A stretch of 64,000 nt of DNA from NCBI GenBank assembly GCA_021014325.1, contig CM037472.1, forward strand, positions 33,566,234 to 33,630,233, written 5' to 3'. The notes below the pieces were generated by a model. That model saw only the letters and a program-made list of their open reading frames with translations. It made no database searches and had not been told where the DNA came from. Source of the stretch: Plazaster borealis (lineage: Eukaryota; Echinodermata; Asteroidea; Forcipulatida; Labidiasteridae). Numbering within the stretch: position 1 is the stretch's first letter; each line of letters begins with the position of its first letter. Made by a program: the position numbers and the translations under genes. Positions 22,966-34,547 of this stretch are shown here, piece by piece.

Positions 22966-24137
22966 TTAAGAGCTTTACTTTGGAGTTACGCTAATTATCC
23001 AGGGCAACCTATATGCACGTAAGTTACAATTTTCGCTTTCACGAAGCAGTCAACGTACCGTTTAGTAAGCTCCAAATCTTCCATTTCCCCGGAGCTTATT
23101 GGGTAATCTTCAATTTCCAGATCTTCGTCATTTTGTTGTGTACGTGTGTGGCGGGGGCTCTGCTAACATGGCAACAAATGTTTTATCGAATTCAAGTATT
23201 ACTTAAGCACTGATGTAGTGGTTGAGGCCTGCTTCGTGACAACGTTTGCTTTTTTCCCCAAGAACAAACGTTCATCTTTGTTTCCCTTTGTCGCTTAATT
23301 TAGTACGTAAAAGAAAGAAAACATATCGCACATTAATTAAGCTCAAAACATGCATCCAGATTGAGAAAACCTAATGAAAACACTCTAAAGTTTTGAAGGA
23401 AAACAGTTTTTTAGAAAGCAACTTTTGATGCCGTTTTTTCGATTGCTGCGTTACTGGGGTACCCGTATCTACACGCGTGTTACTTAGTGGTGTCGCTGAC
23501 GATTCTTACACATTCAGCAAATTGAAACAAAGCAAAACAAGATATTTATATATGCATCAAATAATCTTTTTGGAGCCCCCAATAAGATTAGTTTTCATGA
23601 AATATCTTGCCTCGCCCGGAAATAGTATTATAATATTTATATAGAGTAGGCCTAATATTGATTTTTCTTATAATTATGCCTCTCATTGTGAAGGACGAAC
23701 AAAAATTCGTGCAACGTTTCTTCCTCGCACTTGCAGTTAAATCATAATCGATCTGCTTTGAATCGGAGTCTTAAAAATATATTCAACATCCACCTTATCT
23801 CAAATAAGTCAATAGTATACAGACAGTTTGACGCATGAGGTTTTCGCCTGTTATCTATATGAATATCTCTGTCCTTTCTCTATGGTATACGCGAGACGTC
23901 CTTCACCGAATAGACGCATATTATAATTATGCAGTCGTACTTTCCCCTATAATATACAGGGCTTGAACATATCGAAACATAAACTAATAATTAATTTCAG
24001 TCTGGCTCACTTATTATAAAGTTCATAACAGTACAAGTCCCAAAGAGAAAAATTTCCATCTGAAGTACTGTCTAATTAGTCGAGAAAATTGCATGAAGAT
24101 CCACAAATCTAGACAACACAACAACATCAACATCATC

Positions 24138-24189
<52 letters not shown>

Positions 24190-24843
24190 TCAACAACAGC
24201 AACAAAAACAATAATAAACCTTTTATATTTTCACCATGAAATAAAATATATAACTGTTTTACCCATTTTCTCAAAAACTCTAGCGTTTCAAGCAAAGTTA
24301 TTTCAAGGAAAAGTTTCCACAATGGTCATTTTTAAACCATATAAGTTTAGTGCAAATAATGTGAACATTTACATGTTCACTCTTACCAGAGTATGTTGTA
24401 CACTTGCTTTAAATATAACTGTGCACTTTTTATTACATTTTTTTGAGAGAAAAATCTAATTTCCTCTAGTGTTAACGAAATTTTGTGGCAACGTTTTGGT
24501 GAATGTGAATGAGTGTACTTTTTTTGTCAGGGATTTAATGGAAGTTCATAAAGGTATGCATTCAACGAGAAACATTATCATTGTTAGTGTTCGCGAGATG
24601 CATGAACAATAAAGATCTTGGCATGCATAACAAAATCAGATTGCATTTTACTCTCTGACTCTAAAGAAGACATAAGGCTAAATAAAAAAATTAACATGTT
24701 TAGCGTCCTGCCTTTTTGAAAAAAGGAAGGAGGAAGGCCTTTTTTCTTTCTTTTTTTCCAAAAATGGCCGCCCGACACATTTTTCGAGACAACCGGCCGG
24801 GCTATTTTTCAAGATGGTTGCCAGCTTTTTTCGGTGTGCTTAA
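22966..24843. other. Intergenic stretch with CAA microsatellite
   Basis: The only distinctive item is the trinucleotide run at 24119-24210. The leucine-rich minus-strand open frame there is a translation of the repeat. AAAATGGCCGC and CAAGATGGTTGCC words occur at about 24765 and 24810. Confidence 0.5.
24119..24210. repeat. (CAA)n microsatellite
   Basis: It is an almost uninterrupted CAA run with CAT interruptions at both edges (CATCATCAAC at the left, CAACAACAGC at the right). Confidence 0.98.
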
Positions 24844-25190
24844 AGGCATCGTAAACGTTTGGTAATTGTCAAAGACCAGTGTTCTCACTTGGTGTATCCC
24901 AACATATGCATAAAATAACAAGCCTGTGAACATTTGGGCTCAATTGGTCATCGAAGTTGCAAGAAAATGATGAAAGAAAAAACACCCTTGTTGTACAAAT
25001 ATGTGTGCTTTTAGATAGAATAATAATAATATTTTAGTGAGAAATTACCTCTTTCTCAAAAAATACGTTACTTCAGAGGGAGTCGTTTCTCACAATGTTT
25101 TATACTATCAACAGCTCTCTGTTGGTCGTTACCAAGTCAGTTTTTATGCTAAAATATTTTTTGAGTAATTACCAAACGTGTACGATGCCT
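24844..25190 (+). mobile_element. TTAA-flanked MITE, subfamily A
   Basis: It is flanked by TTAA (24840-24843 and 25191-25194). The left end is AGGCATCGTAAACGTTTGG and the right end CCAAACGTGTACGATGCCT. The central CTTCTTGCAAGAAG block is deleted (AGATAGAATAATAATAATATTTTAG). Confidence 0.92.
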
Positions 25191-25892
25191 TTAAGTCTAA
25201 AATACGATATAATTTATTTTAAATTAAATTTTTTTCGTCAGGGATCGTTAAGCCTCTAAAAAGGAAGTGGGCGGGACGCTAAACATGTTTTTTTGGGCGG
25301 CCTGAAGCAGGAATCTCCGTGGGTTATAGTATTGTGAAAATGAAAACCTTTTACCACTAGATACTCACCGTAAAAGGATGGCACAGGACTATGTGTTTAG
25401 TGCTCATGATTATATTATTCCGTGTGAACGCTGAACATATAGCGGTTGGGTGATATTAATTGTGTGTATTTTATACTGGCCATGACGGCCCAATTTCATG
25501 CTTAATCACACACACAAAAATAACTGAGCAGAACACGATGTTGCTTACACGAACAAGGCTACACCAAGTCACATGTACCATCCGTGACTGGTATCCTGCT
25601 AATTTTTGCTTTAGAAGGAAATGTTTCAGCAATATTTTCTGCTGATAAGCAGCTCCATTGAATTGGGGCCCAGGTAGTTCAAAAGAAAATACAGATTGAA
25701 CAATCGTTTTCTTTCAAAATTACAACATTTCTTAGGATCATTGGTAGCCTACCAATAATAATTTAATACAATTTAAGCTTTAAAGGACGTCTTTCTGAAT
25801 TACTGTCGTATCTGGTATCTGATTGATATGATAGTCGTGGATCGTGGACAGCAACTTAAAAATAAGTCCAGCTTTTTAGATGGTCATCTTAA
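25191..25892. other. Spacer between two subfamily A elements
   Basis: It holds the GGGCCC-family copy at 25486-25672. The phrase GGGCGGGACGCTAAACATG at 25270 echoes the inverted CATGTTTAGCGTCCTGCC at about 24695, so the 24844 MITE sits between two inverted flanking segments. Confidence 0.5.
25486..25672. mobile_element. GGGCCCAATTTC-family element
   Basis: It runs from CGGCCCAATTTCATGCTTAA to GCAGCTCCATTGAATTGGGGCCC. The interior CTGGTATCCTGCTAATTTTTGCTT is shared with the copies at 29993 and 54989. Confidence 0.75.
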
Positions 25893-26268
25893 AGGCACTG
25901 GACACGTTTGGTAATTGTCAAAGACCAGAATTCTCACTTGGTTTATCCCAACATATGCATAAAATAACAAACCTGTGAAAATTTGGGCTCAATTGGTCAT
26001 CGAAGTTGCAAGAAAATAATGAAAGAAAAAACACCATTGTTGCAAAAATTTGTGCTCTTTCAGATGCCTGAGAAAGGCTTCGGTCTGAAGTCTTTCTCGG
26101 TTTCAAATATTTCAGTGAGAAATTACCTCTTTCTAAAAAACTACGTTACTTCAGAGGGAGTCGTTTCCTACAATGTTTTATACTATCAACAGCTCTCCGT
26201 TGCTTGCTACCAAATAAGTTTTACTGCTTATATATATTTTGAGTAACTACCAAACTTGTCCAGTGTCT
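25893..26268 (+). mobile_element. TTAA-flanked MITE, subfamily A
   Basis: It is flanked by TTAA (25889-25892 and 26269-26272). The left end is AGGCACTGGACACGTTTGG. The centre carries GCCTGAGAAAGGC...GACTTCAGACCG-type sequence instead of CTTCTTGCAAGAAG, a sub-variant also seen in the diverged copy at 27668. Confidence 0.9.
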
Positions 26269-26706
26269 TTAATTAAGTATCCAAGTTATACACCTTTCTA
26301 TATGATAAATCAGCTTGGAAACGTGGAAATGCGAATGGTCGCTTAAACTTAGCTTCTGTCTGTATTATGTATATATAGTCCTTGAGAAAAACATTTGTAT
26401 ACCAGTTCAAATCAATACGATCAAGAACTTAATTCTCATGGTTACCGGTGCATCATACACCGTAAATAATTCCGTAGATTGGCTCCGACAACGGTTTGTA
26501 GGTTTATCTCATAAAAATTCCACAAGAGTTCCATTCAGTGCTTGCCGTCGTCGTGTTCATTGTGTGTTTAATAGGCCTATTTCAGTTTGAGTTGTATACG
26601 TTTGATTAAATTACATTTCAATCTCTTATATGGAAATCCTTAAATCCTACACACCGTGTATCTGTAGTTACGTATAGAGTAGTCACTAAGTCAGAAGAAA
26701 TCTTAA

Positions 26707-27037
26707 AGGCATCGTATATATACGTTTGGTAATGACTCTGAAAATTTATGGCAATATAAACTTGCATTTTAAGAGACTTTTTACTTCGAAGGACTGCGGT
26801 TATGGAAAAATATATCACTTTTCATCCCAAAGATATTTTGAATATTGAGACAGAGTGTGTATTCCAATGCAAACTATTCTTCCTGCGTGGACATAAGCGC
26901 TCCAGATTTGCAATATCTCAAAAATACTACCACCTTTTGAAATGAAATTTTCACAGGTTAGTTTAATGGTATATATCTACAACTATATGGGATTGAAACA
27001 AACAATAGGCTCCAATTACCAAACGTGTGCGATGCCT
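26707..27037 (+). mobile_element. TTAA-flanked MITE, subfamily C, copy 2
   Basis: It is flanked by TTAA (26703-26706 and 27038-27041). It matches 20365-20733 through TCTTCCTGCGTGGACATAAG and TCTACAACTAT, and ends CCAAACGTGTGCGATGCCT. Confidence 0.88.
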
Positions 27038-27667
27038 TTAAAAAGGGAAATGCGTCACAGTGCCATAGTTTTCCAATAAACACAAGGTACAATCAATGTA
27101 TAGGTTATTTGGTGTGTAGGTTTAAAAACAAAACAACAAAAAAACCCGACGAAATACGGTTAATCTTTTGTCAGGGATTTTGTGCGCGTTTATATCTGGC
27201 TTATTTCCGTCGCAGCAATCAAACTAAGCAACGGTGGTTTGTGGGGTCATAAGATGCTCTTTTCTCTATTTGATTTTAACTATTGCAGACACTAGATTTG
27301 TCTGGAAGATTGATACTGGCATTTTAGGCTTATATGGTAAATTAAATTTACCTCATAACCAGCGAGCTTTTAGATTGAAACTATATATAAGATTTCCTAT
27401 AATTACAATTCCTGCACTTTGAAAACGATTACAAAGATTTTTAACCTGATTAATGATTTTGTGTAGCCTTAAAAAAGTGTCTGCCTTGATCATGCCATGT
27501 AACAACAATTTGTCTCGACAAAATAATGTCCGTATTAGAAATACCGTGGGCGTGGAAAAACTGTCAAATTCTGATTTTGATTAAGACAAATCGAAATTGA
27601 TGCACAAATAAAAAATCACTGAAAAAGAATCCGGCTGCTTTCAGGCAAATGTAACTTTTGTTTCAAA

Positions 27668-28031
27668 GGACTTAGGATGTACTTTTGGTAATTACTCCAC
27701 AAGTTAATGACAATAAAAACTTACTTGGTAAAGAGCACTGGAGAGCTGTTGATACTGTACAACATTGTTAGAAACAATCTTTCTTTGAAGTAATGTAGTT
27801 TTAGAGAAAGAGGTAATTTTTTTCACTCACAAATTTGAATCTGAGAAAGGCTTCAGACATGCATCTGAAAGCACACAATTCTATATGCAACGAGGGTGTT
27901 TTTCAAATTTCTTTCACTATATTCTTGCAACTTCGATGACCAATTTTGAGTCCAAATTTTAACAATGGGTTTGTTACTTTATGCAGATACTTGTCTTTGA
28001 TAATTATTAACCTACCAAAAGTATAACCCTA
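27668..28031 (-). mobile_element. Diverged TTAA-type MITE, subfamily A, minus orientation
   Basis: It retains GGAGAGCTGTTGATACTGTA, GTAGTTTTAGAGAAAGAGG, GAGAAAGGCTTCAGAC, CTTGCAACTTCGATGACCAA and TTGTCTTTGATAATTA in the family order, with many substitutions and eroded ends. It is older than the other copies. Confidence 0.75.
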
Positions 28032-28436
28032 TACGAAGACGAAGAGGAGAGCTAACTTTAATTAGAAAAAAAACCCGACGATCCGTCACTTTAAAATTCA
28101 TGAATTACTAGTCGCTTCAACCAACTTTCCATAATATATGAATTTAACCACAGATGCTTCGGGAAAGTTACTGTCACCATAATTAAACGAAAGCTCATTA
28201 CTACAGCATGTAATGTATAAACAGTCCTCCATTTGCCCTGCTTTGTTTGGCGGATTATGAAGCAACCATCCATCACTTAGTTTAGGGTTGTCACGTCAGC
28301 TGACAGAAAACACTGAACAGCTATTTACAAAGTCGAGTGCTTGGTGAGCGATGGTTAGCTTTTCAAAACTATCAAACATCGTGTACGTATTTCCTGCTTA
28401 AATTTAGGTCATCTTTTAAATATATTGCAATAATTT

Positions 28437-28525
28437 TATATATACTTAAATAATCACATTTATATACTTAAATAATCACATTTAGATACTTAAATAATCA
28501 GATATGTACTTAAATAATGACATTT
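28437..28525. repeat. Minisatellite, ~22 bp x 4
   Basis: The unit ATACTTAAATAATCACATTT recurs at about 28442, 28464, 28486 and (diverged) 28504. Confidence 0.85.
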
Positions 28526-28913
28526 TTATGTTTTAATTAAAAAGGCATAGGCCTACTTTAAACAACAAAATATATTATCAAATGCTGATGTGCATGACTT
28601 GTGTTATAGAAATGAAAAACTAATGAACGATTTTCAATTTGAAACTCTGTTGTTTTGTCATAATAAATATATCCATCTTAATTTGTACGACAATTTTTGA
28701 TCCCAAAGGCCAAGTTCGTTCAGCAAAGCGAAATAACACAAAATTAACATAAGCCATTTGACCCTAAAAATGCAAATTCTTTGAAACGTCGTAAATTATA
28801 GAGGAAGATTTCACGAATTACAGTTGAATGGCGTTTGTTAAACAACATTATAAATAAAACGGATGTATATTTTGAAACATTATAGAACATAGCTGATGTA
28901 TTGTTCTTCTTAA

Positions 28914-29286
28914 AGGAACGTTACAGAACTGGTAATTAAAATTTTCTTTAAGATCACAGATTTACATAAAACTTACACTTACACATAATGATGATGATAG
29001 TAGAAAACATCCCTAGAAATATTTCTGTCTGAAATGCCATATTTGATGAGAAATAAATAAAACTAATTTCCGATTGGAGTTTATCGCTCATGAGCGTTTT
29101 ATTCATGCATTGTATAATAATACATGCAAATGTGTAATTGGTTTTTCACCATTTTCTCGTGACCCAGATGGCCGATTGATCTCAAACTTCTACAGGTTTG
29201 TCAGTTTATGTATATGGTGTATTAAATAAAGTGCTTACACTGCCAGCAACTGTTTTGTTAGCAAAAACCAATTCTGTAATGTTCCT
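28914..29286 (+). mobile_element. TTAA-flanked MITE, subfamily D, copy 2
   Basis: It is flanked by TTAA at 28910-28913 and a mutated TTGA at 29287-29290. It is closely similar to 7415-7767, including TATCGCTCATGAGCGTTTTA, and keeps GCCAGCAACTGTTTTGTTAG, which copy 1 has partly lost. Confidence 0.9.
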
Positions 29287-30812
29287 TTGAGCTATTCTTT
29301 TAATATTTGAGAATTTGCATATTATAGGACCAGTGGCGTAATCAGGGGAGCCCCTCCCCTAATTGAAATCGGAAAAAATGGTTTAGATACAAGGCCCTTC
29401 CATTCTGCCCTTGAGCAAGGCACTTAACCATAATTCGTAAAACAAATGGGAAGGTAGTGCATTCTGCTCTACCAGCAAGTCTCCTAGTGGATGATACCCA
29501 TGCCTAAATCATTATGGAATGTGAAGGGGGTAACCCTGTAACCCAGGAGTAGGTGGCAACGTGCCCCTGGTGACAGTTGATTTGGGTCGACAGCCCAAAT
29601 CAGTTAAGTGTAGCCCTAACCTTGAAGTGGCCGTTTGGCTTTGTGATGTTCAGGCGATATCTCATAATTAAAAAAAAATTGTCTTAGCGTCACTATAGGT
29701 CTATCAAAGACAATCCACAGGAAATTTGATTCAAAATGTGTGCACGTTGAATACATTCTATCGTCGGTCAAAAGCTAAAACGTTCCCGATACAATTTTGG
29801 GAATACGGTGAAAAACAGTTAAGTGGTCAGTCAGGGTGTGTGTTAATCTTTGTATGATCTATATGCAAACTCGTCTTCAACCACATCGTTGCTAGGTAAC
29901 GAGATATTGGCGTCGTATTTCCACAACTTACAGCCTTATATACACATTGACCCCTTGGACATCACGCAGCGACTGCGCCATACTCTCACCATCAGGGACC
30001 AATTTCATAGAGTTGCTTAAGCAAAAAAAATAGCTAAGCACAATCAAATTTTGCTTACCAGAATAAGGTTACCAGCCAAACTACCATGTCACATGTACAA
30101 TTTGTGACTGGTATCCTGCTCATTTCTGCTTAGCAGAACATTGTTAAGCAATATTTTCTGCTTAAGCAGCTCTATGAAATTTGGCCCTTGGAGTCCACAG
30201 ATCAGTATACGTGCGCGTGTAAAACGCCGAGTCGCCTGAAATGTGCCGTATGTTATAACACACAGGGACTTGGACTCGCAAGATTGTCTTGACGCTGACG
30301 TCAGGTGAATTGGTTCAATCCTTTAAAAGATGTTTAATCCCTTTAAAATTTAAGGTTTGAGTATTAAATCACCCTTTAAACTAACTACAAAATATCGTGC
30401 CTGTCTTTTCCCCTCTCTGAACACCGAGGTCTCCGAGCAGTCTGTCCCCGAGGTCTTCATGGATGGACAACATCTGACTCAGCTGATACCAGATTTATTT
30501 TGACCGGTACTTGTTATTTCATAGGCCTAGTGTGGATGCTCTTGAAAGTAGTAACCTTTTCGACAGTGTACCTCGTCTTTCATCGACAAACCTTGATGAA
30601 CGACCATAATCTTGGCTCCGATGACCCCAAGAAATGAGCCTCAGAATGACTCGTTGTTTCAGTCAGTGGGGGTATAATGTAAATTGTCAAAACACCAATT
30701 ATGAACACTAATGAAGTGTTGTAGTGTGTTAGAGACCAATCGGTACATGGTCACAAAAATGCATTGGTGCATGTACCTACATGCAGCTGATTATTAATCG
30801 TTGCCATTTTAA
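29287..30812. other. Intergenic stretch with SINE-like and GGGCCC-family elements
   Basis: From 29334 a CCAGTGGCGTAATCAGGGG terminus starts an element remnant. At 29404-29470 CCCTTGAGCAAGGCACTTAACC matches the tail of leucine-type SINEs. The copy at 29993-30188 follows. No gene was recognised. Confidence 0.45.
29993..30188. mobile_element. GGGCCCAATTTC-family element
   Basis: It runs from CAGGGACCAATTTCATAGAG to CAGCTCTATGAAATTTGGCCC. The inner arms GCTTAAGCA and TGCTTAAGC are inverted, and GGTTACCAGCCAAACTACC is shared with 54989-55185. Confidence 0.8.
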
Positions 30813-31008
30813 AGGTATCGTACACGTTTGGTAATGACTCAAAACAAATAACTAGCATAAAAACTTACTTGGAAACCACAAGCAACGGAGAGCTGTTGAT
30901 AGTACAAAACACTGTGAGAAACGACTCCCTCTGAAGTATAACATAGTTTTTGAAAGAGGTAATTTCTCACTGAAATAATAAAAACTTCTTGCAAAAAGTT
31001 TTTATTCC
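30813..31008 (-). mobile_element. Half of a TTAA-type MITE, subfamily A, truncated at its centre
   Basis: It begins after TTAA (30809-30812) with AGGTATCGTACACGTTTGG and follows the family to the central CTTCTTGCAAAAAGTTTTTATTCC. It then stops abruptly, giving way to the interspersed duplication at 31009. Confidence 0.88.
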
Positions 31009-31313
31009 AAAATGCAGGTAACGACTCAAATTCGATAATGCTTGTCTTTGTGAATTTTATGTTGTTATTCAGTCAATGAGTAACGTAAGCAATCAATTTA
31101 TGAAAGAAATAATAAAAGGAAAACAATATATAGGGGACTTAGGAGGTCACGTCAACAAGAAAAAAATGAGATGGAAGAGGACAAAGCATCGTTAACAGAA
31201 AATTGTTATGCAGTTTCCGTATAAATTAGGATTACCCCCCCCCCCCCGAGCTGCATTGTAAATCAACCATCTCGCTATATTAGTATGCCGTTGCACATAA
31301 TCGCGGGGAGACG
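31009..31313 (+). repeat. Interspersed duplication, copy 2
   Basis: It is the same sequence as 17733-18026. Immediately afterwards, 31314-31380 repeats an internal piece (GAATGAGTAACGTAAGCAATC through AGTATAAAGGGGACT) for a second time, and the next MITE starts directly after that. Confidence 0.9.
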
Positions 31314-31381
31314 GAATGAGTAACGTAAGCAATCAATTTATGAAAGAAATAATACAAGGAAAACAGTATAAAGGGGACTAA

Positions 31382-31749
31382 AGGCACTGTACACGTTTGG
31401 TAATTACTCAAAATATATATTAGCATAAAAACTGACTTGGTAACGAGCAACAGAGAGCTGTTGATAGTATAAAACATTGTGAGAAACGTCTCCCACTGAA
31501 GTAACGTAGTTTTGGAGAAAGAGGTAATTTCTCACTAAAATAATAAAAGACTTCTTGCAAGAAACCTTTTATTCCTATCTGAAAGCACACACATTTGTAC
31601 AACAAGGGTGTTTTTTCTTTCATAATTTTCTTGCAACTTCGATGACCAATTGAGCCCAAATTTCCACAGGCTTGTTATTTTATGCATATGTTGGGATACA
31701 CCATGTGAGAACACTGGTCTTTGACAATTTCCAAACGTGTTCAGTGCCT
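31382..31749 (-). mobile_element. TTAA-flanked MITE, subfamily A, minus orientation
   Basis: The left flank is CTAA (a mutated TTAA) and the right flank TTAA at 31750-31753. The ends are AGGCACTGTACACGTTTGG and CCAAACGTGTTCAGTGCCT. Confidence 0.92.
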
Positions 31750-33049
31750 TTAACGAAGCGACGATTTAGCCCCACAGCCAAAAATTCGTGTTTTTAGAAA
31801 AATCACGTTTGAAGTTGAACTGTTTTCAAAAACTATTGTTTAGGACACTATTTACTATATTTTTTTCTTTAATTTTACTTTCAAAAGAAAGCTGAATTCT
31901 TAAGTCACTCAGAACTGTCAGCATTTTTTCAATTCTGCGACTGTTTTAATGAGTAATAAACACATTTGTCACTTCGTAAAAAAAACTCAAAAACAGACCT
32001 GCCCGCAGAGCGCTATATACAAACCAATGCGTATTTAGGTTTGTCAATTCGTATAAACCGTAAATGAAATGGTTTGTCACTGTCGTAAAAACCCAATGTT
32101 TAACCACGCCTATTTTGGCACCGTGTACGCGCTATGTATTTTAATGGGCTTCAGTAATTTACAAAAAAAAAAAACGATTTGCAAAATTTTATGATTTTTT
32201 ACACATCTGTCACTTCTTAAAAACAACGACATATTGTCACAAAATAAAAACTGTCTCAGTGAAAATTTTCACTTTCAATACATTTTAAAAAAAAATTAAA
32301 TAATTTATTTATTTATTTTTGCTGCTGTTTTTTCTTATTCTTCTGTTCAGGCAGTTAAATACATTATTAAGCATACTGGATTGGTAATTGAAAGCTAACT
32401 GATTGTTTATGAAGGTACTTGAAGACCTCGTCGCCACTCCTTTATTCTACCTCTTATATAAAAAGATTTTGCCCTTTGATTGGTTTAGAGCGCGTCACAT
32501 AGTGTCTTAATTTTTACTGGAAAGCCGCGCGAACGTGATGCGCTATATATCCGTAGCAACCAATCTACGAAACCCATAGCAACGACAGCTTCTTGGTACC
32601 CAGACGTTTGGGCAAATTATGTGTGTGGGGTGTTATAACCAAATAAGATAATAATTGACTGCTTTTACTCGTGCATTAATGGTAAGGACTACGACTCCCG
32701 AGGTGATCCGAAGAGCGGTCTATTGGCCCTCGGCTTCGTTTCGGGGACGCTCTAATGATCACCTCGAGAGTCGTTGTTGTAACCATAGCATCGAGGCAGT
32801 CAATATTTTTTATATTCTGGAGAATTGGGATCAATTTCATTTATTTATGATTTATTTATTAATAAATTAATACAGGATACATATTATACATCAGCTCAGA
32901 GGCTGTTTTACATCATGGTCCTGTTAAAAAGGAACAACAAAAATACAGAAACAACCAAAACATCAAATAAAACAACAACTAGGGTAAAGTGGAATATGGA
33001 AAGGGAAAAAACCACTACACGTACTGTAAACATAAAAACTACTTAAATT
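31750..33049. other. Intergenic stretch with inverted-repeat remnants
   Basis: It contains the CTCGTCGCCACTCC segment at 32428-32450, matched inverted at 55321, and the foldback at 32655-32803. Dispersed T/A-rich tracts are present. No gene was recognised. Confidence 0.5.
32655..32803. mobile_element. Foldback element with TTGACTGC/GCAGTCAA ends
   Basis: TTGACTGC at the left pairs with GGCAGTCAA at the right. ATGGTAAGGACTACGACTC...CGAGGTGATC pairs with GATCACCTCGAGAGTCGTTGTTGTAACCAT. The loop of about 45 bp is itself partly palindromic. Confidence 0.75.
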
Positions 33050-33521
33050 ACACCTTTGTATACATGTTTTTGAAGCAGCCATTAGAGGAGGCATTCTGGA
33101 CACGGGTGGGTATTTTGTTCCAAACAGTAGCACCCGCGTAACAGAGGGATTGTTTAAAGCATTCAACATTTGGCTTATAGGAACAACAACATTGAGAGAA
33201 TCGGCGTTCCTTGTATTGAAGCCGTGTCTATCAAAATGCAGTTCAATGTTGTCCCGAAGACGATCAGGTGCTAGCCCATGGACACATTTGTACATAATAC
33301 AGGCCAAGTAAAAATCCCTCCTTTGGTCCAAGGTAGGCCAAGAAAGTGCCCTAATGATGTCGTAACCTCGAGAGTTGACACAATAAAAATCATCCGCAAC
33401 AATCCTAGCAGCTTTTTTGTAGTCTGAGAAGGGCCTTCTTATTGTTCAGAGAGCAATTCCCCCAGACAGAACTAGCGTAGTCAAAATGAATGGTTGTTTT
33501 ATAAGGCAAAAAAACCAAAAC

Positions 33522-34124
33522 CAGTTGATCGTCCCCGCCCGCATCCTTTTTTGAGGCCGCATCCTTTAAAAAAAAAATTATTTTCGATTTTTTTTCTTCT
33601 TCTTTTTTTTCCCGATTTTTTTTTCTTTCTGGCGTGCCGGGTACATCACTAACGTCATTTTAATTTTTTTCACATGTATTTTTTCATGATCAAATCTGAC
33701 TTGGTGTCTCTGATTTATTCTGCATTTTTTGTGTGTTTTCAGATTGCTTGGGTGAGGTGTCACTATTTGTTTTAATCCTTTGAAAAAGTACCTTCACACA
33801 AATAGATTTTGAGAAAGTTTAATAACCTTTAATTGAATTGAATTGATGACTTGGAAACATTGAAAGCAGCTTTGAACATCAAATCAGCAGTGTCTTTGTA
33901 CCATTATTTTTACAGAGTCAATTATTCATGTTCATCTTAGTGTAATAATCCCTGTTAACACGGGTCATGTAACAAATAGATAGAAAGTTAGCGGTGATTT
34001 CAAACTGAAGAATTTGTGGCCTGTTTGAATTGAAATACTTGGCGGCCATCTTGGAAAAAAATAATAATAAAAAATAAAAAGGCCCTCATCCTCCTCTTTT
34101 TGGAAAAATCAGGACGATCAACTG
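33522..34124. mobile_element. DNA element with CCAGTTGATCGTCC ends nested in the LINE
   Basis: The left end CCAGTTGATCGTCC is inverted at the right as GGACGATCAACTGG, with a further CCTTTTTTGAGG against CCTCCTCTTTTTGG. The interior is T-rich and non-coding. It separates LINE sequence encoding NKRLLHSLGQIKK from that encoding HFDYASSVWG. Confidence 0.75.
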
Positions 34125-34205
34125 GCATTTTTTTTATTTGGCCTAAAGAGTGTAGTAACCTTTTGTTAATGGTATGTCTAAGTCCACTGAGAGAGTAAAC
34201 CTTAA

Positions 34206-34547
34206 AGGTATTGTACACTTTTGGTAACAGCTCAAAATCAGTGTCCACATTTTGTGTGATTCAATATATGCATGAACAAACAAACCTGTGAAAGTTTGAG
34301 CTCAATTGGTCATCGAGGTCACAAGAAAATAGTGAAAATAGACCTTGTTTTATGTTTTTTCAAACATCGAGTTTTTATCACGCGTGGTAAAAACTATTGT
34401 TTTACTCATTTCTCAGGAGCGATAGCATTTTAGGGAGAAATATTTTAAGGAACCCTTTCTACCATTACCATCATGAAAGTTATGTGTGAATCTGTGAACG
34501 TTAATTTTATTTGTGTTTTTCGATATTACCAATAGTGTACCAGGCCT
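34206..34547 (-). mobile_element. TTAA-flanked MITE, subfamily B, inserted in the LINE RT frame
   Basis: It is flanked by TTAA at 34202-34205 and 34548-34551. Removing the element plus one TTAA joins the LINE codons as V-A-F-K-V-Y-S-L-S in one frame, which confirms that TTAA is the duplicated target. The ends are AGGTATTGTACACTTTTGG and CCAATAGTGTACCAGGCCT. Confidence 0.93.

Larger units (their letters stand above)
27038..28913. other. Intergenic stretch with diverged MITE and minisatellite
   Basis: It contains a decayed subfamily A copy (27668-28031) and a short minisatellite (28437-28525). The small open frames at 27025-27422 have no recognisable domain. Confidence 0.5.

Noticed and set aside
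24023..24322. Leucine-rich membrane-like peptide on the minus strand
   Set aside because: It is a translation of the CAA microsatellite.
28437..28525. CRISPR-like array
   Set aside because: The repeats are directly adjacent 22-bp units without unique spacers, in an animal genome: a minisatellite.
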